From the NCBI GenBank assembly GCA_004356685.1, contig SMWS01000082.1:1-21296 (forward strand): DNA of 21,296 nt, in the 5' to 3' direction. The notes beneath the pieces are model-generated. The model was not told where the DNA came from. It saw nothing but the letters and a program-made list of their open reading frames with translations, and did not search any database. Position 1 is the stretch's first letter; each line of letters begins with the position of its first letter. A program made the position numbers and the translations under genes. This document shows, in pieces, positions 1 through 7,936 of this stretch. This DNA comes from Deltaproteobacteria bacterium. Its GTDB lineage: Bacteria; Desulfobacterota_D; UBA1144; Nemesobacterales; N074bin48.

Positions 1-450
1 AACAATATTGATCAAAGATTCGGAGAACTGGGTATTACAAAAGCAGATGTATTTTCTATGAGTGCAGATTTTGCATACGAATATCACAGATATACATTTG
101 AAACAGAATTTGATATTAGATTTATAAACCCTGATCAACGAAGTTCGGGTTCCTCCATTGATTATGGAATCACAGTACAGGGTGGTTATTACTTTTTACC
201 CCCATATATACAAATTGCAGGTTTGTTTTCTTATCTGAAACTAGACACAGATAAAGATGTTGTTGAAAATTCCAGAGATAGTTCAATTGAACTGATGACC
301 GGGCTGAACTTTTACTTACCAAAGATTAACAGACTAACCGAATATACAGACTGGAGACTGCAGATCAGCTACACATTTAACAGGTTGAAAGATATTGACC
401 ACCAAGACGACGTAAATATATTAAGAATTCAGCTTCAGACTAGTTTCTAA
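1..450 (+). CDS. Outer-membrane beta-barrel (porin-like) protein, 3' part only
   Basis: The reading frame is open from the first base of the window, so the true start lies upstream; the internal Met at base 58 is probably not the start. About 149 residues are visible. They alternate hydrophobic and polar residues in short strands separated by charged loops (for example around LRIQLQTSF) and end in Phe, the usual C-terminal signature of proteins folded into the outer membrane by the BAM machinery. The penultimate strands (GLNFYLPK, then WRLQISYTF, then the terminal strand) resemble the end of phosphate-selective porin O/P-type proteins, but the family cannot be fixed from this fragment. It is probably a passive channel or scaffold in the outer membrane. 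Transcription runs into the terminator about 50 bases downstream. The outer-membrane barrel assignment is fairly secure; the porin subtype is a guess. Confidence 0.7.
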   Translation, partial: NNIDQRFGELGITKADVFSMSADFAYEYHRYTFETEFDIRFINPDQRSSGSSIDYGITVQGGYYFLPPYIQIAGLFSYLKLDTDKDVVENSRDSSIELMTGLNFYLPKINRLTEYTDWRLQISYTFNRLKDIDHQDDVNILRIQLQTSF

Positions 451-497
451 AAAACAGCGGGCTTAAGTAAAGTCATTACCCATCTCTTCTGAGAAAT

Positions 498-536
498 AAA
501 AACCCCCGGTGAATGTTACTTCATCGGGGTTTTTTT
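498..536. terminator. Bidirectional rho-independent terminator between the porin fragment and purB
   Basis: The left arm (504-513) and right arm (520-529) form a 10-bp GC-rich stem with one G-T pair and a 6-base loop. It is flanked by an A run on the left and seven T on the right, so it works as an intrinsic terminator on both strands. It lies between two convergent genes, as expected. Confidence 0.9.
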
Positions 537-568
537 ATATGTTAAGTTTAGATAGGGAAATGAAGAAC

Positions 569-1861
569 TTAAGAAAAAACCCTCTTAAATATTAAATCAA
601 TGTTTTTAAACTCACTTTTAAGGTCAAAACAGCTTTGTATTTCATCACTGGATAAATACTTGGTAAGCTCAGTATCTGATATTAATATGTCTTTATAAGC
701 GGTCTTTTGCTGCCAACACTTCATTGCGTTTCTTTGCACTAATTCATAAGCTTTTTCCCTTGTAATGCCTTTGTCCACAAGTCTTAACAGCACCTTTTCA
801 GAAAATATGAGTCCATTTGTAATATCCATATTTTTCTTCATATTATTTGGATAGACCTGAAGATTTTCAAGTAGCGATTTTAACCTATATAACATGAAAT
901 CTATAAGTATCGTGCTATCAGGTCCTATTACTCTTTCAACAGATGAATGACTTATATCCCTTTCATGCCATAGAGGATTATTTTCCAGAGCTGCAGTGCC
1001 ATTAGCCCTGACAAGTCTTGAGAGTCCACACAGATTTTCTGAAAGTATGGGATTTTTTTTATGAGGCATTGCTGAAGAACCCTTTTGTCCTTCAGTGAAA
1101 CCCTCTTCAGCTTCCAACACCTCGGTTCTTTGAAAGTGTCTTATTTGAAGGGCAATTTTTTCTATAGTTGAAGCAATTATTGAAAGTGTAAGAAAAAATT
1201 CTGCATGTAAATCCCTTTGAATAACCTGAGTGGAAATACTAGCAGGCTTAAGTTTTAATATCCTGCAGGCATCTTTTTCGATCGAGGGCGGGATATTAAC
1301 ATAAGCGCCTACAGCGCCCGAAATTTGTCCTACGCTTATAGCATCTTTAGCCCTTTTCATTCGCTGCAAATTTCTGCCCATCTCATCATACCAAAGCGCT
1401 CCTACAAGGCCAAACGTTGTTGGTTCGGCATGAATCCCATGAGTCCTTCCAACCATAGGGGTATATTTATGCTTTCTTGCAAGCTTTCTTAAAACTGATA
1501 AAACGTCTTTAATATCTTTTATTATAATGTCAGAACTGTCTCTTAACTGAAGAGCAAAAGCAGTATCTAAAACATCAGAAGAAGTAAGCCCCATATGTAT
1601 GAACCTCGAATCTTTTCCAACATTTTCAGCAACTGAAGTTAAAAAGGATATAACATCATGCTTCAAGGTTTTTTCTAACTTGTTTATCCTAGATACATTA
1701 AATTTTGCTTTTTTCTTTATATTTTGCAGTGACTTCTTTGGAATCTTACCGAGCTTTGCCCATGCATCACAGCCAGCTAGTTCGACTTTAAGCCAGTATT
1801 CATATTTAGATTGCTCTGTCCAAATCTGAGAGATCTCTTCCCTGCAATATCTTTGTATCAA
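569..1861 (-). CDS. purB: Adenylosuccinate lyase
   Basis: Catalyses two steps of purine synthesis: SAICAR to AICAR plus fumarate, and adenylosuccinate to AMP plus fumarate. It is a cytosolic homotetramer of the fumarase/aspartase superfamily. The 430 residues match the usual size (430-460). The superfamily signature GSSAMPHKKNP is at about 261-271, with the catalytic Ser in its mobile loop. His68 (in KHDV) and His141 (in GRTHGIHAEP) sit at the positions of the known catalytic histidines of the Bacillus-type enzyme. The start is TTG: it gives MIQRYCREE, the usual PurB N-terminus, and its bases overlap the TGA stop of the upstream hydrolase gene by 4 (TTGA), implying translational coupling. There is no separate promoter. 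The other purine gene here, purH, lies 15 kb away on the opposite strand. Confidence 0.97.
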   Translation of the reverse strand: MIQRYCREEISQIWTEQSKYEYWLKVELAGCDAWAKLGKIPKKSLQNIKKKAKFNVSRINKLEKTLKHDVISFLTSVAENVGKDSRFIHMGLTSSDVLDTAFALQLRDSSDIIIKDIKDVLSVLRKLARKHKYTPMVGRTHGIHAEPTTFGLVGALWYDEMGRNLQRMKRAKDAISVGQISGAVGAYVNIPPSIEKDACRILKLKPASISTQVIQRDLHAEFFLTLSIIASTIEKIALQIRHFQRTEVLEAEEGFTEGQKGSSAMPHKKNPILSENLCGLSRLVRANGTAALENNPLWHERDISHSSVERVIGPDSTILIDFMLYRLKSLLENLQVYPNNMKKNMDITNGLIFSEKVLLRLVDKGITREKAYELVQRNAMKCWQQKTAYKDILISDTELTKYLSSDEIQSCFDLKSEFKNIDLIFKRVFS

Positions 1862-2610
1862 ATTTCAATTACCTCACTTATATCATTTCTTGGAGCAACA
1901 TTGATATTTATATCGGTTAGCCCGCTTTGTTTTAAAGCCATGTGAGCATATTCAAATGCAGATTCCTGATTATTGTTTACTTTGCTCAGATGTGCAAGCG
2001 TTACAGATTTCAAATCTGGATGCACAAGAGTTTTTAGTAACCCCGAAGCTTCTTTGTTTGATAAATGCCCAAGCCTGCTCTTTATTCTCTGTTTGAGATG
2101 CCAGGGGTAAGGGCTGTATAAAAGCATATTGTCATCATGGTTAAACTCTACGACTAGCATATTGGATCCTTTTAACCTTTCACTTATAAGCCTGGTGGTA
2201 ACCCCAATATCGGTAACTACTCCCAATTTATATTTGTCAGTTTGCAGAGTAAACCCAACAGGGTCAACAGCGTCATGCGGCACTGGAAAAGATATGATAG
2301 TTGTATCTTTAATGCAAAAAGGAGTGCCGATCTGAAATTGTTTAAGATTCAATATTTTATCATTCCACAGATTTGTGATGGAGCTTGAAATATAAACAGG
2401 AATCTTTAAATAAGGCAGTGCTAACGAGTGATCTGAGTGTTCATGGCTTATTATAACCCCGTCAATGTCATCAATTGCAACATTTATACTTTTAAGCCTT
2501 TCTGTAATTTTTTTATTGCTAATACCCGCATCTATCAGGATCCTTGCATGATCAGTCTCAACATATAATGAATTCCCAGAACTTCCACTAGCGAGTGTAC
2601 AAATTTTCAT
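1858..2610 (-). CDS. MBL-fold metallo-hydrolase, YycJ/WalJ-like
   Basis: A 250-residue metallo-beta-lactamase-fold protein. The N-terminus (MKICTLASGSSGNSLYV) and the metal motif HEHSDH at about residues 56-61, with an earlier LIDAGIS segment, match the YycJ/WalJ group of small cytosolic MBL hydrolases. Members have been described as nucleases or as helpers of cell-wall and DNA metabolism, but the substrate is not settled. Later His and Asp ligands are visible in PVPHDAVDP, VVTDIG and TLAHLSK. It is the first gene of a two-gene unit with purB and overlaps it by 4 bases. No clear ribosome binding site precedes the ATG; the leader is AT-rich. The upstream region (2611-2750) is shared with the divergent lipoprotein gene. 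The fold and subfamily are well supported; the exact role is not. Confidence 0.88.
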   Translation of the reverse strand: MKICTLASGSSGNSLYVETDHARILIDAGISNKKITERLKSINVAIDDIDGVIISHEHSDHSLALPYLKIPVYISSSITNLWNDKILNLKQFQIGTPFCIKDTTIISFPVPHDAVDPVGFTLQTDKYKLGVVTDIGVTTRLISERLKGSNMLVVEFNHDDNMLLYSPYPWHLKQRIKSRLGHLSNKEASGLLKTLVHPDLKSVTLAHLSKVNNNQESAFEYAHMALKQSGLTDININVAPRNDISEVIEI

Positions 2611-2739
2611 TTGAGTTATTTAATAAATTTACAAGTTAAAATATTTATGTGGCAGTTATTAATAATTAAAATATAAGCAAATATCAGATTGTTTATTTAA
2701 ATTTTAAATTAATTAAGTATTGTATTAAAAATACTAAAA

Positions 2740-2747
2740 AAGGAGGT
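2740..2747 (+). promoter_or_regulatory. Strong Shine-Dalgarno site for the lipoprotein gene
   Basis: AAGGAGGT followed by GTC and the ATG at 2751 is close to the full complement of the 16S rRNA 3' tail. It is the strongest ribosome binding site in the window and fixes the start of this gene. Confidence 0.85.
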
Positions 2748-2750
2748 GTC

Positions 2751-3296
2751 ATGCCGACAAGGAAATTATTTATCATTATCTTTTTATTATTCAACTTAAT
2801 TGTTATTAGTTGTAGTCCTATTAAGATAATAAGCTATAAAAATATTGACAAGAATCTTACTTATTCTTATAAAATAATTGAACTTCCTAACTTTGATAAA
2901 ACTGACGAAAATTGGGTTCCGTACGATTCAAATACGATTATACCTGACATGGTCGCTAAGTCTCTTAAATCTCTATATAAAGATTTAGAAGTAATAAGAA
3001 CTAGCTCTGAATTTTCCAGGCCAAGAACTCAGATTTCAGGCAAAAATATCTTACTTGTAAAAGGAAAGGTTACAAATTACAACAGAGGATGCAAGTACTG
3101 CGAATGGCTTCTCAGGCGCAATGACAAAGGTAAAAGCTCAGTAACAGTTAGAATAAACCTTGTAGATAAAAATACAGGTGAAATAATTGCAGATCAAAGT
3201 ATTGAGGGAAGGGCAAAACCACCCGGATATGGAGAAAGCAGGTACATAAGAGTAAGAGATGAAATTGTTAGTTTAGTTATAAACGTAAAAAATTAA
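2751..3296 (+). CDS. Lipoprotein of unknown function, DUF4410-like
   Basis: 181 residues with a lipoprotein signal: charged start (MPTRK), a hydrophobic stretch at 6-19, then the lipobox VISC with the lipidated Cys at 21. Ser follows the Cys, so outer-membrane rather than inner-membrane retention is expected under the +2 rule. The mature part has a strand pattern with LLVKGKVTNY, a long Arg/Lys-rich link, then VTVRINLVDKNTGEIIADQSIEGRA. This resembles DUF4410-type lipoproteins, where a 'GxV..y..G' strand is followed by a 'v.v.l.D..TGe.i' hairpin. Unusually it carries a Cys-x-x-Cys pair (114 and 117, in GCKYCEW). It is monocistronic, divergent from the hydrolase-purB unit. The lipoprotein call is solid; the family link is a recollection of motif shape, and no function can be given. 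Confidence 0.8.
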   Translation: MPTRKLFIIIFLLFNLIVISCSPIKIISYKNIDKNLTYSYKIIELPNFDKTDENWVPYDSNTIIPDMVAKSLKSLYKDLEVIRTSSEFSRPRTQISGKNILLVKGKVTNYNRGCKYCEWLLRRNDKGKSSVTVRINLVDKNTGEIIADQSIEGRAKPPGYGESRYIRVRDEIVSLVINVKN

Positions 3297-3312
3297 TAAT
3301 AATCTTACCTTA

Positions 3313-3377
3313 TCCTCAATACAAAAAATGCATAATAGTTAATTATTAATATTCTTAAATAATTACTGTATTGGGGA
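3313..3377 (+). promoter_or_regulatory. Structured leader before the PIN-TRAM gene
   Basis: Two nested inverted repeats are visible. The outer arms 3313-3323 and 3367-3377 pair over 11 positions (CCTCAATACA with TGTATTGGGG, one G-U). The inner arms 3340-3347 and 3358-3365 pair over 8 (TAATTATT with AATAATTA), leaving a 10-base loop. The right outer arm contains GGGG of the purine-rich GGGGAAGGG just upstream of the TTG start at 3391, so folding would hide part of a candidate ribosome binding site. No T run follows, so this is not an ordinary terminator. The inner stem is pure A/T and could be chance; the outer stem is more convincing. Confidence 0.4.
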
Positions 3378-3390
3378 AGGGAATTTAAAT

Positions 3391-4422
3391 TTGGGGGTTG
3401 CAGAAATGTTAACAAAGTTTCTTTTTCTTATTTTCGTTACCTTTCTGGGATTTTTATTTAGCTATAACCCAGAAAACATAGATTTTACCGTTTCAATAAC
3501 CATTCTTTTTGGCATCGTATCAGCTATATTTATATTTATTATCGAACCAAGCACCGATGATATTTCTCCAATATCAGCAGCTGGAATTGCAGCTGGAATA
3601 ATTTCGGCATCTGTACTCTTCCTTATTATAAGGGAACTAATTAGTTACTCTCCGACACCAGCAGAATTTATTCCATATGCCAATATAGTTACGCTTATAA
3701 TTCTTCTTTATACAGGAGTAGCAATTGGCCTAAAGAAAGGCTCTGAGGCGGATAATAGAGAAGGAGGCAAGTATTCATCTAAAAAAAGCGCTCATAAAAC
3801 CCTGATACTTGATACTAGTGTAATAATCGACGGAAGAATTGCTGATGTGGCCGAAGCAGGTTTTATAAATGGTGAAGTTTTAGTGCCCAAGTTCATAATT
3901 AAGGAGCTTCAGTACATTGCAGACTCTGGAGAGCCAATTAAGCGTGTGAGAGGAAGACGAGGTTTAGATATTTTAAAGAGGATGCAGCAGGATATCCCAA
4001 ATGTTAATATCAAAATTACAGGGCATGACTTCCCAAAAATAAGAGAAGCTGATCTAAAACTGGTAGAGCTGGCAAAGAAAGTCAATGGTGTAATTATCAC
4101 AAATGACTTTAATTTGAACAAAGTTGCAGGTCTGCAGGGAGTAAAAGTGCTAAACCTAAACGAACTATCCAGTGCCCTCAAACCAATCGTCCTGCCTGGA
4201 GAAACTATAAATATCCTTATAGCAAAAGAGGGTAAGGAAGAAAAACAGGGAATCGGATATCTTGAAGACGGCACAATGGTTGTTGTTGACGATGCAAGAA
4301 ACTGCATAGGCAAGCAGATAGAAGTTTCTGTTACAAGCGTGCTGCAGACTCCAACAGGAAGAATGGTTTTTTCAAAGATCAAGGGAACAGAACACGATAT
4401 GGTTTCTGAATTAAATGGGTAA
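3391..4422 (+). CDS. Membrane-anchored PIN and TRAM domain protein (YacL-like)
   Basis: 343 residues. The N-terminal third has about four membrane segments (roughly 8-25, 33-52, 60-81 and 94-115). A PIN domain follows (about 137-262) with the acidic nuclease residues Asp141 (LILDTSVIIDGR), Glu172, Asp221 and Asp239 (ITNDFNLNKVA). A TRAM domain closes it (about 266-332, PGETINILIAKEG to GRMVFSKIKG), a small RNA-binding beta barrel. This is the YacL-type architecture, an inner-membrane putative ribonuclease of unknown target that commonly precedes ispD. The start is uncertain: TTG at 3391 lies after GGGGAAGGG at good spacing, while ATG at 3406 (residue 6) has only GGGGG upstream. The last 8 bases overlap ispD. 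All four PIN acidic residues are present, so catalytic activity is plausible. Confidence 0.92.
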   Translation: MGVAEMLTKFLFLIFVTFLGFLFSYNPENIDFTVSITILFGIVSAIFIFIIEPSTDDISPISAAGIAAGIISASVLFLIIRELISYSPTPAEFIPYANIVTLIILLYTGVAIGLKKGSEADNREGGKYSSKKSAHKTLILDTSVIIDGRIADVAEAGFINGEVLVPKFIIKELQYIADSGEPIKRVRGRRGLDILKRMQQDIPNVNIKITGHDFPKIREADLKLVELAKKVNGVIITNDFNLNKVAGLQGVKVLNLNELSSALKPIVLPGETINILIAKEGKEEKQGIGYLEDGTMVVVDDARNCIGKQIEVSVTSVLQTPTGRMVFSKIKGTEHDMVSELNG

Positions 4423-5122
4423 TAATATTTATGTCTCTGCAATTATTGTAGCAGGCGGCAGCGGAAAACGTTTTGGAAGCATAACAAAAAAGCAGTTCAT
4501 AGAAATAAGCGGAAAGCCAGTCTTATATTATTCTATTGATGCTTTTGAAAAATGTGAATTAGTAAAAGAGATAGTGGTTGTTCTACCTGGTGAGAATCTG
4601 GAGTTTTATGATACAACTATCTCAAAAATTAAAAGGTTTAAAAAAGTACAAAAAGTAATTGAAGGCGGAAGGGAGAGGCAGGATTCTGTTTATAACGGGC
4701 TTAAAAACGTTTCGGATAAAACAGATATTGTTTTAGTACACGACGCTGCAAGGCCCTTAGTAAACGTTAAAATTATTAACCAAATCATAGACCAGTCTAT
4801 AAAATCTGATTGCGCAATATGCGCTGTACCCATAAACGATACTGTAAAACTATCAAATGGAGCACGTTTAATCGAAAAGACGGTCCCAAGAGAGGGTCTA
4901 TGGCTTGCTCAAACCCCTCAGGGCTTTAAATATGAATTAATTATGTCTGCATTCCAAAATGCTTATGATAAAGACTTGATTGGCACCGATGAATCAAGTC
5001 TTGTGGAAAGATTAGGTATAAAGCCTGCAATTGTTGAGGGACCTAAATATAATCTGAAAATAACAAAACCTGAAGATTTAAAACTAGCAGAGTTTTATTT
5101 AAAGGAAAACACTAATGTATAG
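4415..5122 (+). CDS. ispD: 2-C-methyl-D-erythritol 4-phosphate cytidylyltransferase
   Basis: Third enzyme of the methylerythritol phosphate route to isoprenoids: joins CTP and methylerythritol phosphate to give CDP-methylerythritol. 235 residues, normal for the family. The N-terminal nucleotide-binding loop IIVAGGSGKRFG (about 11-21) and Lys26 match the CTP site. VLVHDAARPLV (107-116) holds the metal-binding Asp110. VPREGLWLAQTPQGF (158-171) and GPKYNLKITKPEDL (209-222, with Lys215) are the remaining signature blocks. The ATG overlaps the PIN-TRAM stop by 8 bases and no separate ribosome binding site is seen, so translation is probably coupled. It also overlaps ispF by 8 bases. The fourth enzyme, IspE, is not encoded in the window. 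Confidence 0.97.
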   Translation: MGNNIYVSAIIVAGGSGKRFGSITKKQFIEISGKPVLYYSIDAFEKCELVKEIVVVLPGENLEFYDTTISKIKRFKKVQKVIEGGRERQDSVYNGLKNVSDKTDIVLVHDAARPLVNVKIINQIIDQSIKSDCAICAVPINDTVKLSNGARLIEKTVPREGLWLAQTPQGFKYELIMSAFQNAYDKDLIGTDESSLVERLGIKPAIVEGPKYNLKITKPEDLKLAEFYLKENTNV

Positions 5123-5615
5123 AATTGGAAATGGTTTTGATGCGCACAGGTTTGCTAGAGACAGAAAGCTCATTCTAGGAGGACAAGAAATCCCTTCTGA
5201 ATTGGGGCTCAAAGGATATTCAGATGCCGATGTATTAACTCATTCTATTTGTGATGCTCTTCTTGGCGCTGCCAGCTGTGGAGATTTGGGCAAACATTTT
5301 CCGAGCAACGATCCAAGATTTAAAGATATTTCGAGCTTAGAGCTTCTAAAGATGTCTTATGAGCTTATAAAAGCTAAAGGATTTAAAATAGAAAATATCG
5401 ATACAACTATAATCTGTGAAAAGCCCAAACTTTCAAATTACACCCAAAAAATCGCTAAAAATATATCTGAGTCGATTGGGATTTCTGATTCGATTATTAG
5501 CATAAAAGCTACTACCACAGATGGAATGGGGTTTACCGGAAGAGGAGAAGGAATCGCCTCATACGCAACTGTATTATTAAAGAAAGTTGATGAAACCCTT
5601 TCTAGCAAGAAATAA
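5115..5615 (+). CDS. ispF: 2-C-methyl-D-erythritol 2,4-cyclodiphosphate synthase
   Basis: Fifth methylerythritol phosphate enzyme: cyclises CDP-methylerythritol 2-phosphate with loss of CMP. It is a cytosolic homotrimer. 166 residues, usual size. The zinc ligands Asp9 and His11 (NGFDAHRF) and His43 (VLTHSICDALLGA) are present, as is the C-terminal block TTTDGMGFTGRGEGIA. In that block the position normally held by Glu (E. coli Glu135, which helps bind magnesium and the diphosphate) is Asp136. AAGGA about 8 bases before the ATG, inside ispD, acts as ribosome binding site. It is a separate gene rather than the fused IspDF found in some proteobacteria, and its 3' end overlaps the start of comEC. 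Confidence 0.97.
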   Translation: MYRIGNGFDAHRFARDRKLILGGQEIPSELGLKGYSDADVLTHSICDALLGAASCGDLGKHFPSNDPRFKDISSLELLKMSYELIKAKGFKIENIDTTIICEKPKLSNYTQKIAKNISESIGISDSIISIKATTTDGMGFTGRGEGIASYATVLLKKVDETLSSKK

Positions 5616-7908
5616 AATAGTTTTACCCCTTTTATTTTTCGTTTTTGGAATACTTAGTACTGAATGGATAAATATAAGTTGGAAAGCACTTACTTTTTTA
5701 AGCTCTATACTAGTTTTACTCACATTTTATAACAGTAAGTACAAGTATCTGTTATTTATATCGCTTGGAATTCTTATCTCCTCACAAACTCCCCCTGATC
5801 CAAACCATATAGAAAGCTTCAAAAACAAAAAAGCTGATATAGAAGGAATCATGTTTAAGTCTATAGAAAGAAGAGAAGATAGTTCAAGGCTATATCTGCA
5901 AGTCCACAGCGTAACAAGTAATAATAAAAAATATAATGTTAATGTGAAAGTCATAGTTACCGTTAACGACCATCTATATGGTATTTATAAAGGGCATAGA
6001 ATACGAGTTCTCAATGTTAAACTAAAAGAATTTAAAAATTATAACAATCCGGGAAAATTTGACGTAAAAAAATTTTATAAGAGAAAAGATATATATTTAA
6101 AAGGATTTATTCCCGATACGTCTCATATAATTTCTTTTGGAAATTGGTCTAATTCTTATTCTCTTTTAGAAAATGTAGAAAGAAGAAGGGAAAAATTCGC
6201 CAGATTTATAAGAAAAAACCTCACGTTTCCCAGTAGTGAAATTTATACTGCCCTTACGATAGGTGAAAAAAAGGGAATTCCATCTGAACTCAGAGACAAC
6301 TTTTCGTCTTTAGGAATATCGCACCTACTAGCTATATCAGGACTGCATCTGGGAGCAATTGCCCTAATTTTCTACTTTATTTTCGATTGGTTACTAAAAA
6401 GATCTGAGTGGATTTTACTGACCTACAACGTGCCAAAGATCACAGCAGCCTTAACAATTGTTCCGATTATTTTTTATATGTTCGTATCAGGGTTTGCAAC
6501 ACCGGTGATAAGAGCGGTGATAATGGCAACAATATATTTAATTTCGATTATCATAGGAAGATCTCATTTCAAACTAAATACACTTTCAGCTGCAGCATTT
6601 ATAATATTACTAATAGATCCTTCGGCTATATTTGATCTTTCCTTTAGGTTGTCATTTCTGTCAGTTTTAGGCATTTTGATCATTAATCAATACTACCCAT
6701 TAAAGATATTCACATTTAAGGATAAGGTTTTAACGAGTCTCAAAACTACTCTGATTGCCACAATTTTTACATTGCCTCTAATTATAAACTCCTTTGGGAT
6801 AGTATCTCTGCTTTCAATCCCTGCTAACCTCATATTTATTCCTCTTATCGAGTTTATAGTCGTACCCCTGGGACTAATCAGCTTCATGTTGTTTAATATA
6901 AGCAGCAGCGTTTCACTGCCTCTAGTAGAATTAAATAACCAACTTATTAATTTTTTTCTTACAGGCGTAGAAAATCTATCAAGTTTAAGTATTGCTTCAG
7001 TTACAGTGCCATACTTAAGCAGAGTAAGCACTGTCCTCTACTATTTATCCGTATTTTTATTCTTTATAACAAAATCAAGCAAAAGACTGAGATTCATTAC
7101 TCCTGTTATTGTCGTTTTATTTATGCTCACGACTAGTTTTGGATATATAAAAGATCTAACAAACAGAAATCTCGAAATTTATTTTTTGGATTCAGGAATA
7201 AGAAATACCGTGTTTGTAAAGATGGAAAATGGGAAAAACATGCTGATAAACGGTGGCGATTCCAGATTTAATCAAAAGGGTTTTATTGAAAAGAATGTAA
7301 TAACTTCATTTTTATTAAAATCCGGCATATCTAGAGTTGATTATCTGATTTTAACAGAAAACAATGAAGATATTTTAGAAGGGACAAGCTATTTACTCAG
7401 TAAGTTTAGAGTTAAGTATTTATGGACAAATGGATCAAAATTAAATGGAAGAGTTTGGGAAGAGATAAACAAAAGAAATATTAAATGGACCGACATTCAA
7501 ACCGGCTACGAACCGCTGCATTTTGGTAAAACTAAAATAGACATGCTGCTGAGTCCATTATATGATCACAATTTCATAAAACAAAACAGGGTTTCGATAA
7601 GAATTAATCATGAAAATATAAACTTGTTAATTAGCAGTGATATATCGCAGTATATTAAAAGTAGTGTCACAAATAACAATGTTTTAAATAAACATACAAA
7701 TAAAATTATATTTTCGCCGTATATAAAAAATAATGATTCATTAAATAAGCTCTTACTAACTTTGGGCCCTTCTGTGCTTATAACAAAAAAAATAAACTAT
7801 GATTATATTAGACCAAAGAATTTAGAAATTTATGAAATAAGTAAACAAGGCATGATAAAGATTGTCTCTAAAAACAACTCATTTGAAATTCTTACAAACA
7901 ATAGATAA
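5590..7908 (+). CDS. comEC: ComEC/Rec2-family DNA-uptake channel protein with a degenerate MBL domain
   Basis: About 772 residues. An N-terminal hydrophobic stretch with two or three helices leads into an OB-like soluble segment (about 70-180, DUF4131-like, with the typical NPGKFDVKKFYKRKDI). The Competence domain of many membrane helices follows (about 205-515), with its diagnostic SHLLAISGLHLG at about 244-255. A C-terminal metallo-beta-lactamase-like domain follows (about 528-772). ComEC forms the inner-membrane channel for single-stranded DNA in transformation. In the C-terminal domain the metal motif, normally THxHxDH, reads LTENNEDIL (588-596), and the 'DVGQGD' strand reads LDSGIRNT, so the nuclease-like site is lost. 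ATG 5590 was chosen over the in-frame TTG at 5587; either overlaps ispF by 26-29 bases. The family call is firm; whether the protein still supports DNA uptake is unknown. Confidence 0.9.
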   Translation: MKPFLARNKIVLPLLFFVFGILSTEWINISWKALTFLSSILVLLTFYNSKYKYLLFISLGILISSQTPPDPNHIESFKNKKADIEGIMFKSIERREDSSRLYLQVHSVTSNNKKYNVNVKVIVTVNDHLYGIYKGHRIRVLNVKLKEFKNYNNPGKFDVKKFYKRKDIYLKGFIPDTSHIISFGNWSNSYSLLENVERRREKFARFIRKNLTFPSSEIYTALTIGEKKGIPSELRDNFSSLGISHLLAISGLHLGAIALIFYFIFDWLLKRSEWILLTYNVPKITAALTIVPIIFYMFVSGFATPVIRAVIMATIYLISIIIGRSHFKLNTLSAAAFIILLIDPSAIFDLSFRLSFLSVLGILIINQYYPLKIFTFKDKVLTSLKTTLIATIFTLPLIINSFGIVSLLSIPANLIFIPLIEFIVVPLGLISFMLFNISSSVSLPLVELNNQLINFFLTGVENLSSLSIASVTVPYLSRVSTVLYYLSVFLFFITKSSKRLRFITPVIVVLFMLTTSFGYIKDLTNRNLEIYFLDSGIRNTVFVKMENGKNMLINGGDSRFNQKGFIEKNVITSFLLKSGISRVDYLILTENNEDILEGTSYLLSKFRVKYLWTNGSKLNGRVWEEINKRNIKWTDIQTGYEPLHFGKTKIDMLLSPLYDHNFIKQNRVSIRINHENINLLISSDISQYIKSSVTNNNVLNKHTNKIIFSPYIKNNDSLNKLLLTLGPSVLITKKINYDYIRPKNLEIYEISKQGMIKIVSKNNSFEILTNNR

Positions 7909-7936
7909 ATAGAATAAATACTTTATTATTAATATT

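Noticed and set aside
2719..2735. AGTAT/ATACT repeat before the lipoprotein gene as an operator
   Set aside because: Only five base pairs in an extremely A/T-rich stretch; expected by chance.
3909..4442. Long open frame (177 codons) on the minus strand opposite the PIN-TRAM gene
   Set aside because: It lies wholly opposite a well-conserved gene, its composition is Ser/Phe/Pro-rich as expected for an antisense shadow, and no domain is recognisable.
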